64,000 bases of DNA, from contig NZ_JAAVTX010000001.1 in assembly GCF_012163145.1 (NCBI RefSeq), positions 806,001 through 870,000 on the forward strand. The letters run 5' to 3'. Under the pieces are notes generated by a model. That model had not been told where the DNA came from and made no database searches. It saw only the letters and a list, made by a program, of their open reading frames with translations. The stretch comes from Falsiroseomonas frigidaquae. Lineage in GTDB: Bacteria > Pseudomonadota > Alphaproteobacteria > Acetobacterales > Acetobacteraceae. The position numbers and the translations under genes were made by a program. Each line of letters begins with the position of its first letter. The first letter of the stretch is position 1. Below are positions 1 to 9,949 of this stretch, in pieces.

Positions 1-148
1 GAACCGTCACGCGATTCCTATTCTTCGAACAGCCAGAGCTGCCCATTGGCTGCGCTGATCCGGCATGGTCGCTCGTGCCGAGGCGGCGCGGCGAAACGCT
101 GCGCGCGGCGGTTGGCGGCGTCGCGCACGATGTCACGCAAGAAGGGCA

Positions 149-1738
149 TCACCGTGGTCCAGGTGAGCACGGTCGACCTGAACTGCTCTGGGTGGTGAGC
201 CGCCTGATCTCCCCGATGACGCGTACACGGATACGGCGTGCGTTGCCGGGAAGATAAGCGATCGGGATGTCTTCCACGTCCAGCGTCTGCACGCTGCTCG
301 CCTCGGCGCCGGCCTCGATCGCCCGCCGCGTTGCTTCGCGGCTTGCCCGATCCAGCGCGGTCTCACGCTCGACGCCCGAGAAGATCCGGTCCACTTCGCC
401 ACTGACCTGCGCGATGGCCGCGCCGACGGCATTGGCCACCGCATGGTGTTCGATGCGCACCACCTCGGAAATCCCTTCCATGTGGTCGGGTACGAGAAAG
501 CTGCCGCCGCCCACCGCGATCAGGGGCATTGGCGCGGCGTCGGTCTTCATGCGATCCACCACCTCGGCAACCATGCGCTCCATGCGGGCCAGGCTGTCGC
601 GAACCAGCGCCGCGGGTAGCGCGCGCACGCGTCGAGGATCCCCCAGCGCGAGGCGCCCTGCCGCCACTGCGATATCCGTGGCAGTCAGCGTATCCCCGCC
701 GAAGCACAGCGCTTTCTCCGGCAGTCGGAAGCCAACGCTGCCCGGCCCGATCCGGCGACCTCCCTCGCCGACTTCCGTGCCGCCGCCGAGGCCGATGGAG
801 ATCAGGTCCGGCATTCGGAACAGTGTGCGCACACCGCCGATCTCGACGGTCGCATTGGCCTGGCGCGGAAAGCCGCCCTTGAGGCAACCGACATCGCTTG
901 TCGTCCCGCCCACATCGACCACCAGCGCATCGCTCAGGCCCGAAAGAAAGGCCGCGCCACGCATGCTGTTGGTGGGGCCCGAGGCGAAGCAGTAAACCGG
1001 GTGGCGCTCCGCCACCGCGCCCTGCACGATGGTGCCGTCATTCTGGGTCAGATACAGCGGCGCGGCGATGCCGCTGTCGCGCAGCGCGCGCCGGAAGGCC
1101 GCCGTTGTGCGCTGCGCGAGACCCTGCAGACCCGCATTCAGCAACGCTGCATTCTCACGCTCGAGCATCCCGATGCGACCGATCTCGTGAGACAGCGTGA
1201 TGCGGACATCGGGCATGACCTCCCGCACGACCTCCGCGGCCTCGCGCTCACATTCATCGGTGAGCGGGGAAAAGACGCTGGTGATGGCCATGGCGGTGAT
1301 GCCGCTGTCTGCGATGCGGTGCGCCTCACTGCGCACGGCCGCGCGGTCGAGCGGCACCAGGATCCGCCCGTCATACTCGTGCCCACCGCGCAGCATGTGG
1401 GTGCTGCCGCGCATCACGCCCGCCAGATCCTTCGGCCAGCCGATGAAAGGCGGGAGCCCGGCATTGGCAGGCAGGCCGACTCGCAGTGCGGCGACGCGGT
1501 CGAGATGCCGGCGTTCGATCACGGCATTGGTGAAGTGGGTGGTGCCGATCATCACCGCCTCGATGCGCTCAGCCGCCGGCAGGCCGGCAGCCGCGGCGAG
1601 CAGATCGGCCAAGGCCTGACGGACGCCGTCGGCGACATCGGCGGTGGTCGGGCTCTTCACCGCGGCGAGCACCTTGCCGTCCTCCAGCAGCACGGCATCG
1701 GTGTTCGTGCCGCCGACATCGATTCCGATGCGGCTCAT
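149..1738 (-). CDS. Hydantoinase/oxoprolinase family protein (HyuA-type subunit)
   Basis: 529 residues. The N-terminus carries the ASKHA-type phosphate motif GIDVGGTNTDAV (residues 4-15), and a second nucleotide-binding motif VVDVGGTTSDVG lies mid-protein, as in HyuA/oxoprolinase proteins that open cyclic amides with ATP. The length fits the short HyuA form that pairs with a DUF917 protein. Its ATG overlaps the stop of the upstream DUF917 gene by 4 bp (ATGA), so the two are almost certainly translated together. The true substrate is unknown. The last 15-20 residues (a Ser/Pro/Arg-rich tail after VRVIGEIRR) look unlike the family and may be a replaced C-terminus. Confidence 0.85.
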   Translation of the reverse strand: MSRIGIDVGGTNTDAVLLEDGKVLAAVKSPTTADVADGVRQALADLLAAAAGLPAAERIEAVMIGTTHFTNAVIERRHLDRVAALRVGLPANAGLPPFIGWPKDLAGVMRGSTHMLRGGHEYDGRILVPLDRAAVRSEAHRIADSGITAMAITSVFSPLTDECEREAAEVVREVMPDVRITLSHEIGRIGMLERENAALLNAGLQGLAQRTTAAFRRALRDSGIAAPLYLTQNDGTIVQGAVAERHPVYCFASGPTNSMRGAAFLSGLSDALVVDVGGTTSDVGCLKGGFPRQANATVEIGGVRTLFRMPDLISIGLGGGTEVGEGGRRIGPGSVGFRLPEKALCFGGDTLTATDIAVAAGRLALGDPRRVRALPAALVRDSLARMERMVAEVVDRMKTDAAPMPLIAVGGGSFLVPDHMEGISEVVRIEHHAVANAVGAAIAQVSGEVDRIFSGVERETALDRASREATRRAIEAGAEASSVQTLDVEDIPIAYLPGNARRIRVRVIGEIRRLTTQSSSGRPCSPGPR

Positions 1739-2823
1739 GCCGGATGCTCCTCGAAGACGCTGCGGAAATCGATGTCATGGCCGAAGGCGCGCGGACCGAC
1801 ATGGCGCAGCCCTTCCTCCGTCCGATGGATCGGCTGCGATGGCAGGGCGATCACCGTCACGCGCTGGCCGTAGCGCAGGCTCTCCGTGCCGATCGCCTCG
1901 CCTGAGATGCTGTCGAGCACGCAGATCAGGTCGGGCGTGGTGACAATCACTGCGCCATCGCGGTGGCCGATGGTGAACTCATTCTGGAACTTGATCTCGA
2001 AGCGCGCGCCGGCATCAGCATCGAGCCCCGAAAGGCTGAGCGATCCGCGGAGGAAGCCCTCGGTGGTGCGGCGCTGCACATCCATCACCTTGCCCGTGAA
2101 CAGCCGCTTGCCATGGGCGGCCGCCACGGTCGCCAAGACGGGGTCCTCATGCGCCGTCCTGGCGCGGCGCACCTCGCGGCCCAGCGCGATGGCCTGCGAC
2201 AGGCTGCGCAGCACGGCGTGACGCTTCACCTCGGCCCCGGTGCGTGGTGCCTGGCAGGTTGTCGCGACCGATCCGTATTCCGTGCAGAGCTTGCGCCGGA
2301 CACGCTCCATCTCCCGCCAGCCGGAGGCGCTGGGGATGATCACGTCATTGTCGCGGATGTCCGAAACCACATGTGGGACCATCTGCAGCCCGGCGATGGA
2401 GAAGGTCTGCATCTGTGCCTCGGGATAGGCCCGGCCCATCGCGTCCGCATCAACGACCGGCAGGCCGGATGCCGCGGCGACGAGGAGGGGCTGGAAGGCG
2501 TTGCAGCCGCCGATCTCCACCGTCATCACGGCCCGGAATCGACGGCCGAGATAGGCCTCCATCATCCGCACCGGCTTGAGTGCGAAGGCGGCGTCGGTCA
2601 TCCGTTCCTGGAAGACCAGCGGCGCGCCCATCGTCGAGACCACGGCCACGAGGTCGTCATCGGCGAGTTCATCGGGGTCGAGAAGCGCGATGCGGCCGCC
2701 ATCCTCGTAGAATTGCCGGGCGACGAGATGGGAGGCATAGGGCGAACCGCCGCCACCGGTTCCCAGAATCCAGGCGCCGATGGACAGAAGATCAAGCTCG
2801 TCAGCGTCGATCAGCCGCGACAT
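1735..2823 (-). CDS. DUF917 domain-containing protein
   Basis: 362 residues from the ATG at 2823, which is preceded by a GGAAGGA ribosome-binding site 5-6 bases upstream; an in-frame ATG at 2841 has no such site. The N-terminus LSIGAWILGTGGGGSPY is the family's glycine-rich signature. DUF917 proteins are usually encoded next to HyuA-type hydantoinases, as here, where the stop overlaps the HyuA start. The biochemical role is not established; a shared role in hydantoin or related cyclic amide use is inference from pairing. It is the first gene of a two-gene minus-strand operon. Confidence 0.85.
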   Translation of the reverse strand: MSRLIDADELDLLSIGAWILGTGGGGSPYASHLVARQFYEDGGRIALLDPDELADDDLVAVVSTMGAPLVFQERMTDAAFALKPVRMMEAYLGRRFRAVMTVEIGGCNAFQPLLVAAASGLPVVDADAMGRAYPEAQMQTFSIAGLQMVPHVVSDIRDNDVIIPSASGWREMERVRRKLCTEYGSVATTCQAPRTGAEVKRHAVLRSLSQAIALGREVRRARTAHEDPVLATVAAAHGKRLFTGKVMDVQRRTTEGFLRGSLSLSGLDADAGARFEIKFQNEFTIGHRDGAVIVTTPDLICVLDSISGEAIGTESLRYGQRVTVIALPSQPIHRTEEGLRHVGPRAFGHDIDFRSVFEEHPA

Positions 2824-2914
2824 GGTGGTCCTTCCTCTCACAGCCTGCTCGTCGTCCTAAAGCGCTCCCCGGTCTGCTCGTGCCTGGCCCGCTCGTAGCC
2901 ATGCCCGTCCCGAT

Positions 2915-3490
2915 CTACATCGATCTCAGCGCCCGCAATGCGGCGGCGAGTCCGCGCGTCGGCATCTGGAACACGATCGGCGCGCCATCGGCGTTGCGGT
3001 ATTCCAGCCGCATCGTCTCGGCGCGGCCGGCGGCGGCCATCTGTGTCTCATCCTGCTGGCCTTCGGCAAAGCAACCCTGCGGTACGCAGCGTTGGAAGGG
3101 CAGCGTGGCGGCAGCGGTATCCTCGACCACCAGCCGCGCCGGCTCGGATACGGTCACGCTGACACCGACCTGGACGGAAACGCCAAGGTTGGTCGTATTC
3201 GTGCCCTGCCGCATCAGGAGCTGTACGAGAGGCTGTGCCCGCTGGTCGATGATGGTCAGCGACACATCGCAACTCCGCCCCTCGGCACCCGTCGTCTGGC
3301 AGCGCAGCATCCACTCCCCGTACTGGGCCGTCGTGCGATCCGGCTGGAGGGTGGTCGCCGTCTGTGGTGTGGCGGGTGCCACGGACCTTGGCACCTGGGC
3401 CATCGCCATGGCCGGCATGGCCGCGAGCGCCGCAATGACCGCCACGCCACGCGGCCATGCCCCGCGCGCCACGCGTTCTTGCCTCGGCAT
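2915..3490 (-). CDS. Invasion-associated locus B (IalB) family secreted protein
   Basis: 191 residues with an N-terminal signal peptide (hydrophobic VAVIAALAAMPAMAMAQ, likely cleaved near residue 32). The mature part has the IalB pattern: YGEWMLRCQTTG near residue 67, a second cysteine in the RSCDVS stretch, and the late pair RCVPQGCF, suggesting disulfides in the periplasm. The family is named for a Bartonella factor but is widespread in free-living alphaproteobacteria with no proven function. AAGGG lies about 9 bases before the ATG. It starts 26 bp after the stop of the giant autotransporter on the same strand, so co-transcription is plausible. Confidence 0.85.
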   Translation of the reverse strand: MPRQERVARGAWPRGVAVIAALAAMPAMAMAQVPRSVAPATPQTATTLQPDRTTAQYGEWMLRCQTTGAEGRSCDVSLTIIDQRAQPLVQLLMRQGTNTTNLGVSVQVGVSVTVSEPARLVVEDTAAATLPFQRCVPQGCFAEGQQDETQMAAAGRAETMRLEYRNADGAPIVFQMPTRGLAAALRALRSM

Positions 3491-3516
3491 CGTCGTAACC
3501 CTTCTTGGCTGTTTGA

Positions 3517-6500
3517 TCAGAAGCGATATGCGACGCGCGCCATGCCGGTATGGGCGGCAAATCCATCACCGATATCCGCACTGTATTGCACGCGAATCGC
3601 CAGGTTGCCGGTGGTGTAGAGGTTCGCGCCGAGAGCGAACCGCCCGAGCATGTCGGGGATCGGTGTCGTCGCCCGGAAGTTGCTGGTGCCCGCCGGTGCT
3701 GCGGCAAAGCGTGCGTCCGCCGCCCAGCCGTCGTTGCCGTACAGGCTGAGCCCGGCGCTTGCGAAAAGATGCAGCGTGCCCGTCTCGCCAAGGTTGATCC
3801 GCGTCCCGAGCTCGAGCGCGCCGGTCCCGGCGACCGTGGTGCTGGAGGCCGAAGACACCGCCAGGTTGAACGGCGCCGCGCCCGTCTCGGTGTACCCGCT
3901 ATTGGCGACGTTGATCAGCCGCAGCTCGGCCATCGGGCGCAGATAGAAGCCGTCGAACGCCGCCTGGTAGCTGGCCCGCAGCGTTCCCCCAACATGCCAG
4001 GCGTCAGGCGAAGCCGTCGCGGTCTGCACGAAGTCCCCGACCTCGACCTGGCGGGAACTGCTATAGTTGCCGAAGCCCGCATCGATCGCGCCGGTGAACA
4101 GCCAGTTGCCCGGATTGTACTTCACCGCCAACCCGCCAACCCAGCCATTGCCGGTGACACGCGACGTGCCCTGCTCGCCCGAGAAGCGGGTGTTCTCATA
4201 GGCCGCCGAGGCGCCTATGAACCAGTCGGGGGCGAATTCCCACTGCCCGCCGAGCTGCACCGTCTCGGTGTTCACGCGATAGCCCAGCGCACCGTCCAGC
4301 GCGTTCTGCGTGGCGGTGCTGCCGGTCGCGCGAACCCAGCTGCAGTTCTCCTCGCGCAGCACCAGGCTCTCATTCACGAAGGTCGGGCAGCTCTGCATGT
4401 TGTTGACGAAGGTCTGGCTGCTGGCGAAGCGCCAGGCGGCGATGGCCCCGAGGGTCTGGCCCGAAAGCGTGTCCATCGCCCTTCCATAGGTGGCGCCATC
4501 GTCGATGCCGGCAAGCAGCGTGAAGCCGTTGTCGCCAAGCGAGCCACCGCTGTCCCAGACCTGCTGCAGGTGCCCCGCGATCGGGGCCTGCGCGGCGCCA
4601 AGGCCGCTGGCGACATTCACGAAGTCGGCGCGCGGGTGGATGCGCAGGCTGGTGCCGTCGCTCAGCGGCTGGAAGTTGAAGGCCGCGGTCCGCGTGGCGG
4701 TGGTTGCCGGGTCGAGCGTGACGCCTCCGGTTGCGGTCAACACGGTGACGGGTGCGTTGGCCACGCTGGCCGGACGGGTCTCGACCCGGCCGGCAATGGT
4801 GGCCGCCCCATGCACGGTCAGCAGGTCGCCACGCCGCGCCGCGTGGTCGGTGTCCACCACCAGGCGGCCGCCCGCGCTCTGCGTCAGCGAGCCGGTCAGC
4901 GTCGTCCCCGCCATGGAGCGGCCATGGCCGACCTCGAGCGTGCCGGCATTGTTCACCCGCCCGGCGGCGCCGAGATCCACCACGGGACCCATCTGCCACT
5001 GGCCGCCGCCGGCATTCGTGAAGACGCTGGCATCGCCGAGCACGGCGGACCCCATGATGCCGCCGTAGTTGACGATATGGGCCGTGGCCCGGGTGTTGGC
5101 GGAGTCGGCCCAGGTGGCGAAGGCCAGCCCGGCCGCCTGGGCGTTGATGATGCCGTAGTTGTTGACGGCATTGGCATCCGCGCCGCCGATGAAGACCGCG
5201 CCCGCCGCATTGACGTCGGTCGCGATCCAGCCGCCCGGGCCGACATTCAGCGTCGTGTTGTTGGTGCCGCTCGGGTTGCCCTGGCTGATCATCGCGATGC
5301 CATAGGCATTGGCGCCGTGGACGAAGATCGTGCCGCCATCGTGGTTCACCGTCACCTGGCCGACGCTGGCGCAATCACTGCCGCAGCTTCCCGCCGAGGC
5401 CGCCGTGACCAGCGTGCCCGGCGTACCGACGGCCGGGCCGAAGGCGCCGCCGAGCGCGGTGCTCTGCGCGAAGATGCCATGCGCATAGGCGCCGCTGACA
5501 TGAATGTCGGCGCTGTTGTTGACGGTGACGGTGCCGCCATAGCTCTGCGCCTGGTAGTTCACCGTCCGGTAAGTCATGGCGACGCCGTCCATGCCACCGA
5601 CGATGCCGCCGCCGGCGACGCTCTGCGCGAGGATGCCGACCGCGCCGTCGCCGGTCGTGGTGATCACCGAGGGGCCGACCGTGGTGACCGTGACGGCGCC
5701 GGCATTGCTGCCCGCCACCGCGAGCTCCGGCGCAATGAAGTTCGCCATCGCGTAGGGGGTGTAGTCGGTGATGGCGATGCCGCCGCCATTGCCGACTGAC
5801 TGGGCCAGGATGCCGTAGGAATTCTGCCCGCCGGTCGAGATGTTCCCCCAGCTTATCCCGTTCGGCTGCAGCGTGACATTGACCGGCCCGCCCGTGGAAC
5901 CGGCCGGGGCATTCGCCATGAAGCGGAAATCGACCCATTGCGGGCTGTCCGCCGGCAGGCTGTTCAGCGCGCTGGTCCAGCCGCCGGTCCGCGGGTTGTA
6001 GACACCCGACATCGCCGCGGCGATGCCGCCGCCGCCGCCGACGCTCTGCGCCAGCACGCCCGGCGATTCATCGCCCGTGGTCGTGACGTTGCTGGTGGTG
6101 ACGGCGACCGGGCCGCCGGCCGGGGCGTTCCAGGCCGCGCGGCCATTGCCGGTGCGATCCATGCCCAGCGTGACGGTGCCGAGAAGCCCCGAACCGTCGG
6201 TGGTGTTACTCGCGCCCATCATGGTGACGCCGCCATGGCCGCCACCGCCACCGATGCTCTGCGCCAGGATGCCCGGCGAGGCGTCGCCGCCGGTCACGAT
6301 GACGCCGCTGACGGTGACCCCGACACGGCCGCCGGATCCGCTCAGGCCGTTGGCGCCGCCCAGGCTCATGGACAGGGTCACCTTGCTGCTGCTGATCTGC
6401 GCCTGGTCCATCGCCGGGTTGGAGGCGCCGCCGAGGCCGCCGCCGCCGCCGATGCTCTGCGCGAAGATTGCCGGCGAGAGCGGCCCTGCGGTCGTGATGC

Positions 6501-9500
6501 TGCCGGCATTCAGGACGGTCACCTGACCGCCATTGCCCGCCCCGCCGCCGCTGCCGGAGAGCCCGGCGCCGAGGTTGACGGTCAGGCTGCTCTCGGAGGA
6601 TTCGGGCGTCTCCGGCTTGGCGGCCGCCATGTTGCTGTCGATGTAGGCGTTGACGACGGCGCTCAGCGTGCCGGGCTGGTCGAAATAGCCGGCGACCTGG
6701 CCGGTCCATTGGTAGACGCCGTCGACCACCTGCGTAACCTCGCCGTTCAGGCCGAGGCCCTGCTGCATCAGCGTATTGACGGTGAAGTTCGGGTCGTCGT
6801 CGCCGCTTTGGCCGCCATTGCCGCCGCGGCCGCCGCCGCCGCCGACGCTCTGCGCGAAGATGCCGGCGGAATGGCCACCGAGCGTCTGGATCGTGCCGGT
6901 GCCGTTGTCCACGGCAACGGTGTGGCCACTGCCGCCGGAGCCGCCATTGGCACCCAGGGAGATATTCAGGATGACCGTGCCGCTGCCACCATTCGCGCTG
7001 GCGTTGCCGCCATTGCCGCCGCCGCCGCCGATGCTGTGGGCATAGATGCCATCGGACCCGTCGCCCATCGTCGCGATCGCGCCGGCGCCGTAGCCCCCCG
7101 CGCCCGTCGGGTCGGGCGTATTGGCCGCCGTGACGTAGTTGGTGACGGTGACGTTGCCGCCTTCGCCACCCACGCCGCCGGTGCCGCCCAGGCTGACATT
7201 GACGGCGAGCCCCGTGCCCTCGCGGTCGGTGTAGTTGTCCGCGCTCGCATTGCCGTAGCCGCCGGTGCCGCCGCCGCCGCCGATGCTCTGCGCGGAGATG
7301 CCCGGCGCCAGCCGGTTCAGCGTCCAGATCAGGCCGCTGTTGTTGACGTTCACGCTGCGGCCATCGCCGCCGCCGGCGCCACTGCCGCCGATCGCGGTGG
7401 TGATGCTCAGGCTGGAGGGCGTGATCGAGCTGGTGGTGGCGGTCGAATCGCCGCCGGTGCCGCCGCCACCGCCGATGCTCTGCGCGATGATGCCATGCGC
7501 GCCGACGCCCTGGGCGATGACCATGCCGGCATTCAACACGGCGACCGGCCCGCCATCGCCGCCGCGGCCGCCATTACCGCCGATCGAGGCGGTGAGCTGG
7601 ATCGTGGGTGTTTCCTCCGGCGAGAGGTTGACCATCAGGTTCTCGGCGACGCTGGCGCCGCCATGGCCGCCGCCGCCGCCGATGCTCTGCGCGCGGATGC
7701 CATGCGCGTCGCCGCCCATGGTCAGGACCTGGCCGTAGTTCAGCACCGTGGCCGTGCCGCCGGTGGGGCAGGCGCCGTTCGGGGTGCAGCCGCCACCGGT
7801 GCCGCCCACGGCGGCCGCCGCGCTCAGGTTGATCACGCCGCTGGCGCTGATATTGTAGGCATGCGCCGCGCCGCCATTGCCGCCGCCGCCGCCGATGCTC
7901 TGCGCGTCGATGCCCACGGCATGCAGGCCGGTGGTCTGGACCACGCCGAAATTGGTCACCTCCGCCAAGCCACCGGCACCGCCGGTGCCGCCATTGCCGC
8001 CGATCGCGAAGGCGCCCACGCCGAGATCGGCGGTGTTGGCGTCGCCGCCGCGACCGCCGCCGCCGCCCACGCTCAGGGCGGACAGGCCCCGCGCCCTGCT
8101 GCCGGTCGTCGAGACGACGCCGCCCGGAAACAGCCCTTCGCTGAAGAGGCCGTTGAAGACCATGGCCGTTCCGCCATCGCCGCCGTTGCCGCCGTGGCCG
8201 CCGAACGCCAGGGACATGCCCAGACCGCCGCCCTCGACGTCGCCACCGATGCCGCCGCCGCCGCCCACGCTCAGCGCAAGCACGCCATCGGCATGCCGGC
8301 CCGTCGTGGTGAGGATGGTGCCGTCGGTCACGGTGATGGTCGAATCGAGGCCATTCCCGCCCGTGCCGCCTGCGCCGCCGCTCCGGCTCCAGACGGCACC
8401 GGCCTCCCCGCCCGTGCCACCGGCCGCGCCGGCGCTGACCGCCACGAGGCCCATGGCGCCGTAGCCGGTGGTCTGGATGCGGCCGCCATCCACGTTGATC
8501 TGCACGGACCCGCCATTGCCGCCGGCTCCGCCATTGCCGCCATGCGATACGATGTTGCCGTTCGCCACGTCGCTGTATCCGCCGAGCCCGCCGATGCTGG
8601 CCGCGGACATCGCGGCCGTCATGACCGAGGCGTTGGCCGTGGTCGATCCGTTGGTGCCGGCATCGACGGTGATCTGGCCGCCGGTGCCCGGGCCGCTGGC
8701 CCCTTGCGCGGTGACGCTGGCCCCCTCCAGGTTCAGGATGATGAGCCCGCCCAGGCCACCGGCGCCACCGGTGCCGGCGGTCACGGAACCGATTTCCGAA
8801 CCCGCCTCGGCACCCCAGCCGCCGTTGCCGCCCCGGCTGATGGCGACGATGCCGGAGCCGGCGGAGGTGATCGTGCCCCCGATCGGGGTCGCCGGTGTCT
8901 GGATGGCACCGCCGGACTGGCCCGACGCGCCGTTCGGGCCATAGGCATGATCGATGTGGGTGACGGTGCCATCCCCGCCATTGCCGCCATTCCCGCCGCT
9001 GGACTGCAGGATGATGGCGGGCGTGCCGGGGGCGGTGGCCGCGACGCTCGCCCCGGCGACCATGCCGAAGGTGATCGAACCGGCGCTGCCGGATGTGCCG
9101 GCCCGACCGCCGGTCCCGCGATTGGCCGGGTTCCCGCCGGTGCCACCCGATCCGCCATTGGCGACGATCGCGATAGCCGGGCCGGCGCCCTGGTTGGTGA
9201 TCGAGCCCGGCTGGGCCGGCGAACCGCCGATCTGCAGCGTCGCGCTGCCGGCGCCTAAGCCGGCGCCGCCATCACCGCCGTTCTGGTAGGCGCAGGTGTC
9301 GCAGTCGCTGGTGCCCCCCCGGCCGCCATTGCCGCCGGAGGTGTCGAGCCCGATCAACGGCCCGGCGCTGTTGGACTGCCAGGTGACGCCGGCGGGCACC
9401 GTGATGTCCACGGCCGTGCCGGCACCGCCGGGGCCGCCTGAAGTCGGCGGATTGCCTTCGTTCCCTGGCGTGCCTGCCGTGCCGGACAGGTGCGGCACGT

Positions 9501-9783
9501 AGGGCAGGCTCTGGTTGGGCGGCAGCACGGTCTGCGCGGTCGCCACGCCCAACAGGGCAAAGGCCACGAGCCCGCTGGCCGTGGTCAATGCCGTGGTGGT
9601 GCGCAGATGGCGCAGCCAGGTCGCCCGACCCGGCAGAGGCTGTGCCGTCGGGCCGGGACGCTGGAGGCGGATGGCATCCGCCACCCGCTCGCGGTCGGCG
9701 CGACGCGCCGCGCCGCGCCGGTGCGCCTTCTCGGTGGTGCCTCGATGCGGGGCGGCCGACGGCGCTGGGATGATGTGCAGCAT
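3517..9783 (-). CDS. Giant glycine-rich autotransporter (type V secretion) adhesin
   Basis: 2,088 residues from the ATG at 9783, which has AGGCGAGGA upstream; an in-frame ATG at 9861 lacks a clear ribosome-binding site. The N-terminus is a long, basic extended signal with a hydrophobic segment around residues 68-84 (TTASGLVAFALLGVATA). The passenger is built of recurring blocks of about 60-90 residues, each with an AQSIGGGGGxGG-type motif and GGNGG/GGAGG clusters, as in Gly-rich beta-helix adhesins. The last roughly 280 residues form an autotransporter beta-barrel ending in VAYRF with a terminal Phe, the usual outer-membrane assembly signal. Surface adhesion is inferred from architecture. The repeats make it prone to assembly error and recombination. 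Confidence 0.9.
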   Translation of the reverse strand: MLHIIPAPSAAPHRGTTEKAHRRGAARRADRERVADAIRLQRPGPTAQPLPGRATWLRHLRTTTALTTASGLVAFALLGVATAQTVLPPNQSLPYVPHLSGTAGTPGNEGNPPTSGGPGGAGTAVDITVPAGVTWQSNSAGPLIGLDTSGGNGGRGGTSDCDTCAYQNGGDGGAGLGAGSATLQIGGSPAQPGSITNQGAGPAIAIVANGGSGGTGGNPANRGTGGRAGTSGSAGSITFGMVAGASVAATAPGTPAIILQSSGGNGGNGGDGTVTHIDHAYGPNGASGQSGGAIQTPATPIGGTITSAGSGIVAISRGGNGGWGAEAGSEIGSVTAGTGGAGGLGGLIILNLEGASVTAQGASGPGTGGQITVDAGTNGSTTANASVMTAAMSAASIGGLGGYSDVANGNIVSHGGNGGAGGNGGSVQINVDGGRIQTTGYGAMGLVAVSAGAAGGTGGEAGAVWSRSGGAGGTGGNGLDSTITVTDGTILTTTGRHADGVLALSVGGGGGIGGDVEGGGLGMSLAFGGHGGNGGDGGTAMVFNGLFSEGLFPGGVVSTTGSRARGLSALSVGGGGGRGGDANTADLGVGAFAIGGNGGTGGAGGLAEVTNFGVVQTTGLHAVGIDAQSIGGGGGNGGAAHAYNISASGVINLSAAAAVGGTGGGCTPNGACPTGGTATVLNYGQVLTMGGDAHGIRAQSIGGGGGHGGASVAENLMVNLSPEETPTIQLTASIGGNGGRGGDGGPVAVLNAGMVIAQGVGAHGIIAQSIGGGGGTGGDSTATTSSITPSSLSITTAIGGSGAGGGDGRSVNVNNSGLIWTLNRLAPGISAQSIGGGGGTGGYGNASADNYTDREGTGLAVNVSLGGTGGVGGEGGNVTVTNYVTAANTPDPTGAGGYGAGAIATMGDGSDGIYAHSIGGGGGNGGNASANGGSGTVILNISLGANGGSGGSGHTVAVDNGTGTIQTLGGHSAGIFAQSVGGGGGRGGNGGQSGDDDPNFTVNTLMQQGLGLNGEVTQVVDGVYQWTGQVAGYFDQPGTLSAVVNAYIDSNMAAAKPETPESSESSLTVNLGAGLSGSGGGAGNGGQVTVLNAGSITTAGPLSPAIFAQSIGGGGGLGGASNPAMDQAQISSSKVTLSMSLGGANGLSGSGGRVGVTVSGVIVTGGDASPGILAQSIGGGGGHGGVTMMGASNTTDGSGLLGTVTLGMDRTGNGRAAWNAPAGGPVAVTTSNVTTTGDESPGVLAQSVGGGGGIAAAMSGVYNPRTGGWTSALNSLPADSPQWVDFRFMANAPAGSTGGPVNVTLQPNGISWGNISTGGQNSYGILAQSVGNGGGIAITDYTPYAMANFIAPELAVAGSNAGAVTVTTVGPSVITTTGDGAVGILAQSVAGGGIVGGMDGVAMTYRTVNYQAQSYGGTVTVNNSADIHVSGAYAHGIFAQSTALGGAFGPAVGTPGTLVTAASAGSCGSDCASVGQVTVNHDGGTIFVHGANAYGIAMISQGNPSGTNNTTLNVGPGGWIATDVNAAGAVFIGGADANAVNNYGIINAQAAGLAFATWADSANTRATAHIVNYGGIMGSAVLGDASVFTNAGGGQWQMGPVVDLGAAGRVNNAGTLEVGHGRSMAGTTLTGSLTQSAGGRLVVDTDHAARRGDLLTVHGAATIAGRVETRPASVANAPVTVLTATGGVTLDPATTATRTAAFNFQPLSDGTSLRIHPRADFVNVASGLGAAQAPIAGHLQQVWDSGGSLGDNGFTLLAGIDDGATYGRAMDTLSGQTLGAIAAWRFASSQTFVNNMQSCPTFVNESLVLREENCSWVRATGSTATQNALDGALGYRVNTETVQLGGQWEFAPDWFIGASAAYENTRFSGEQGTSRVTGNGWVGGLAVKYNPGNWLFTGAIDAGFGNYSSSRQVEVGDFVQTATASPDAWHVGGTLRASYQAAFDGFYLRPMAELRLINVANSGYTETGAAPFNLAVSSASSTTVAGTGALELGTRINLGETGTLHLFASAGLSLYGNDGWAADARFAAAPAGTSNFRATTPIPDMLGRFALGANLYTTGNLAIRVQYSADIGDGFAAHTGMARVAYRF

Positions 9784-9949
9784 GGGAAGATCCTCGCCTT
9801 GCGTTCGGTGTGCGAAGCTTCCCGCAGCATTCGGGTCCGGCTCATGCCCAGAACTCGTCATCGCGAACGAATTCGCCGGGGGCCTGCCGCGCCTGCTGCG
9901 CGAAGCGGAATTGCCGGCGTCGGGGCATCGCGATCCTGCCTCAGCGCTG

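Noticed and set aside
18-230. Minus-strand frame ending SAANGQLWLFEE downstream of the HyuA gene
   Set aside because: Could be the tail of another gene fused behind HyuA, but it has no start of its own and I recognise no family; too weak to call.
3550-9258. Very long open frames on the plus strand (e.g. 5938-9258 and 3550-5799)
   Set aside because: They lie antisense to the autotransporter; their Pro/Ala/Asp/His-rich text is the complement of its Gly-rich repeats. No starts with ribosome-binding sites.
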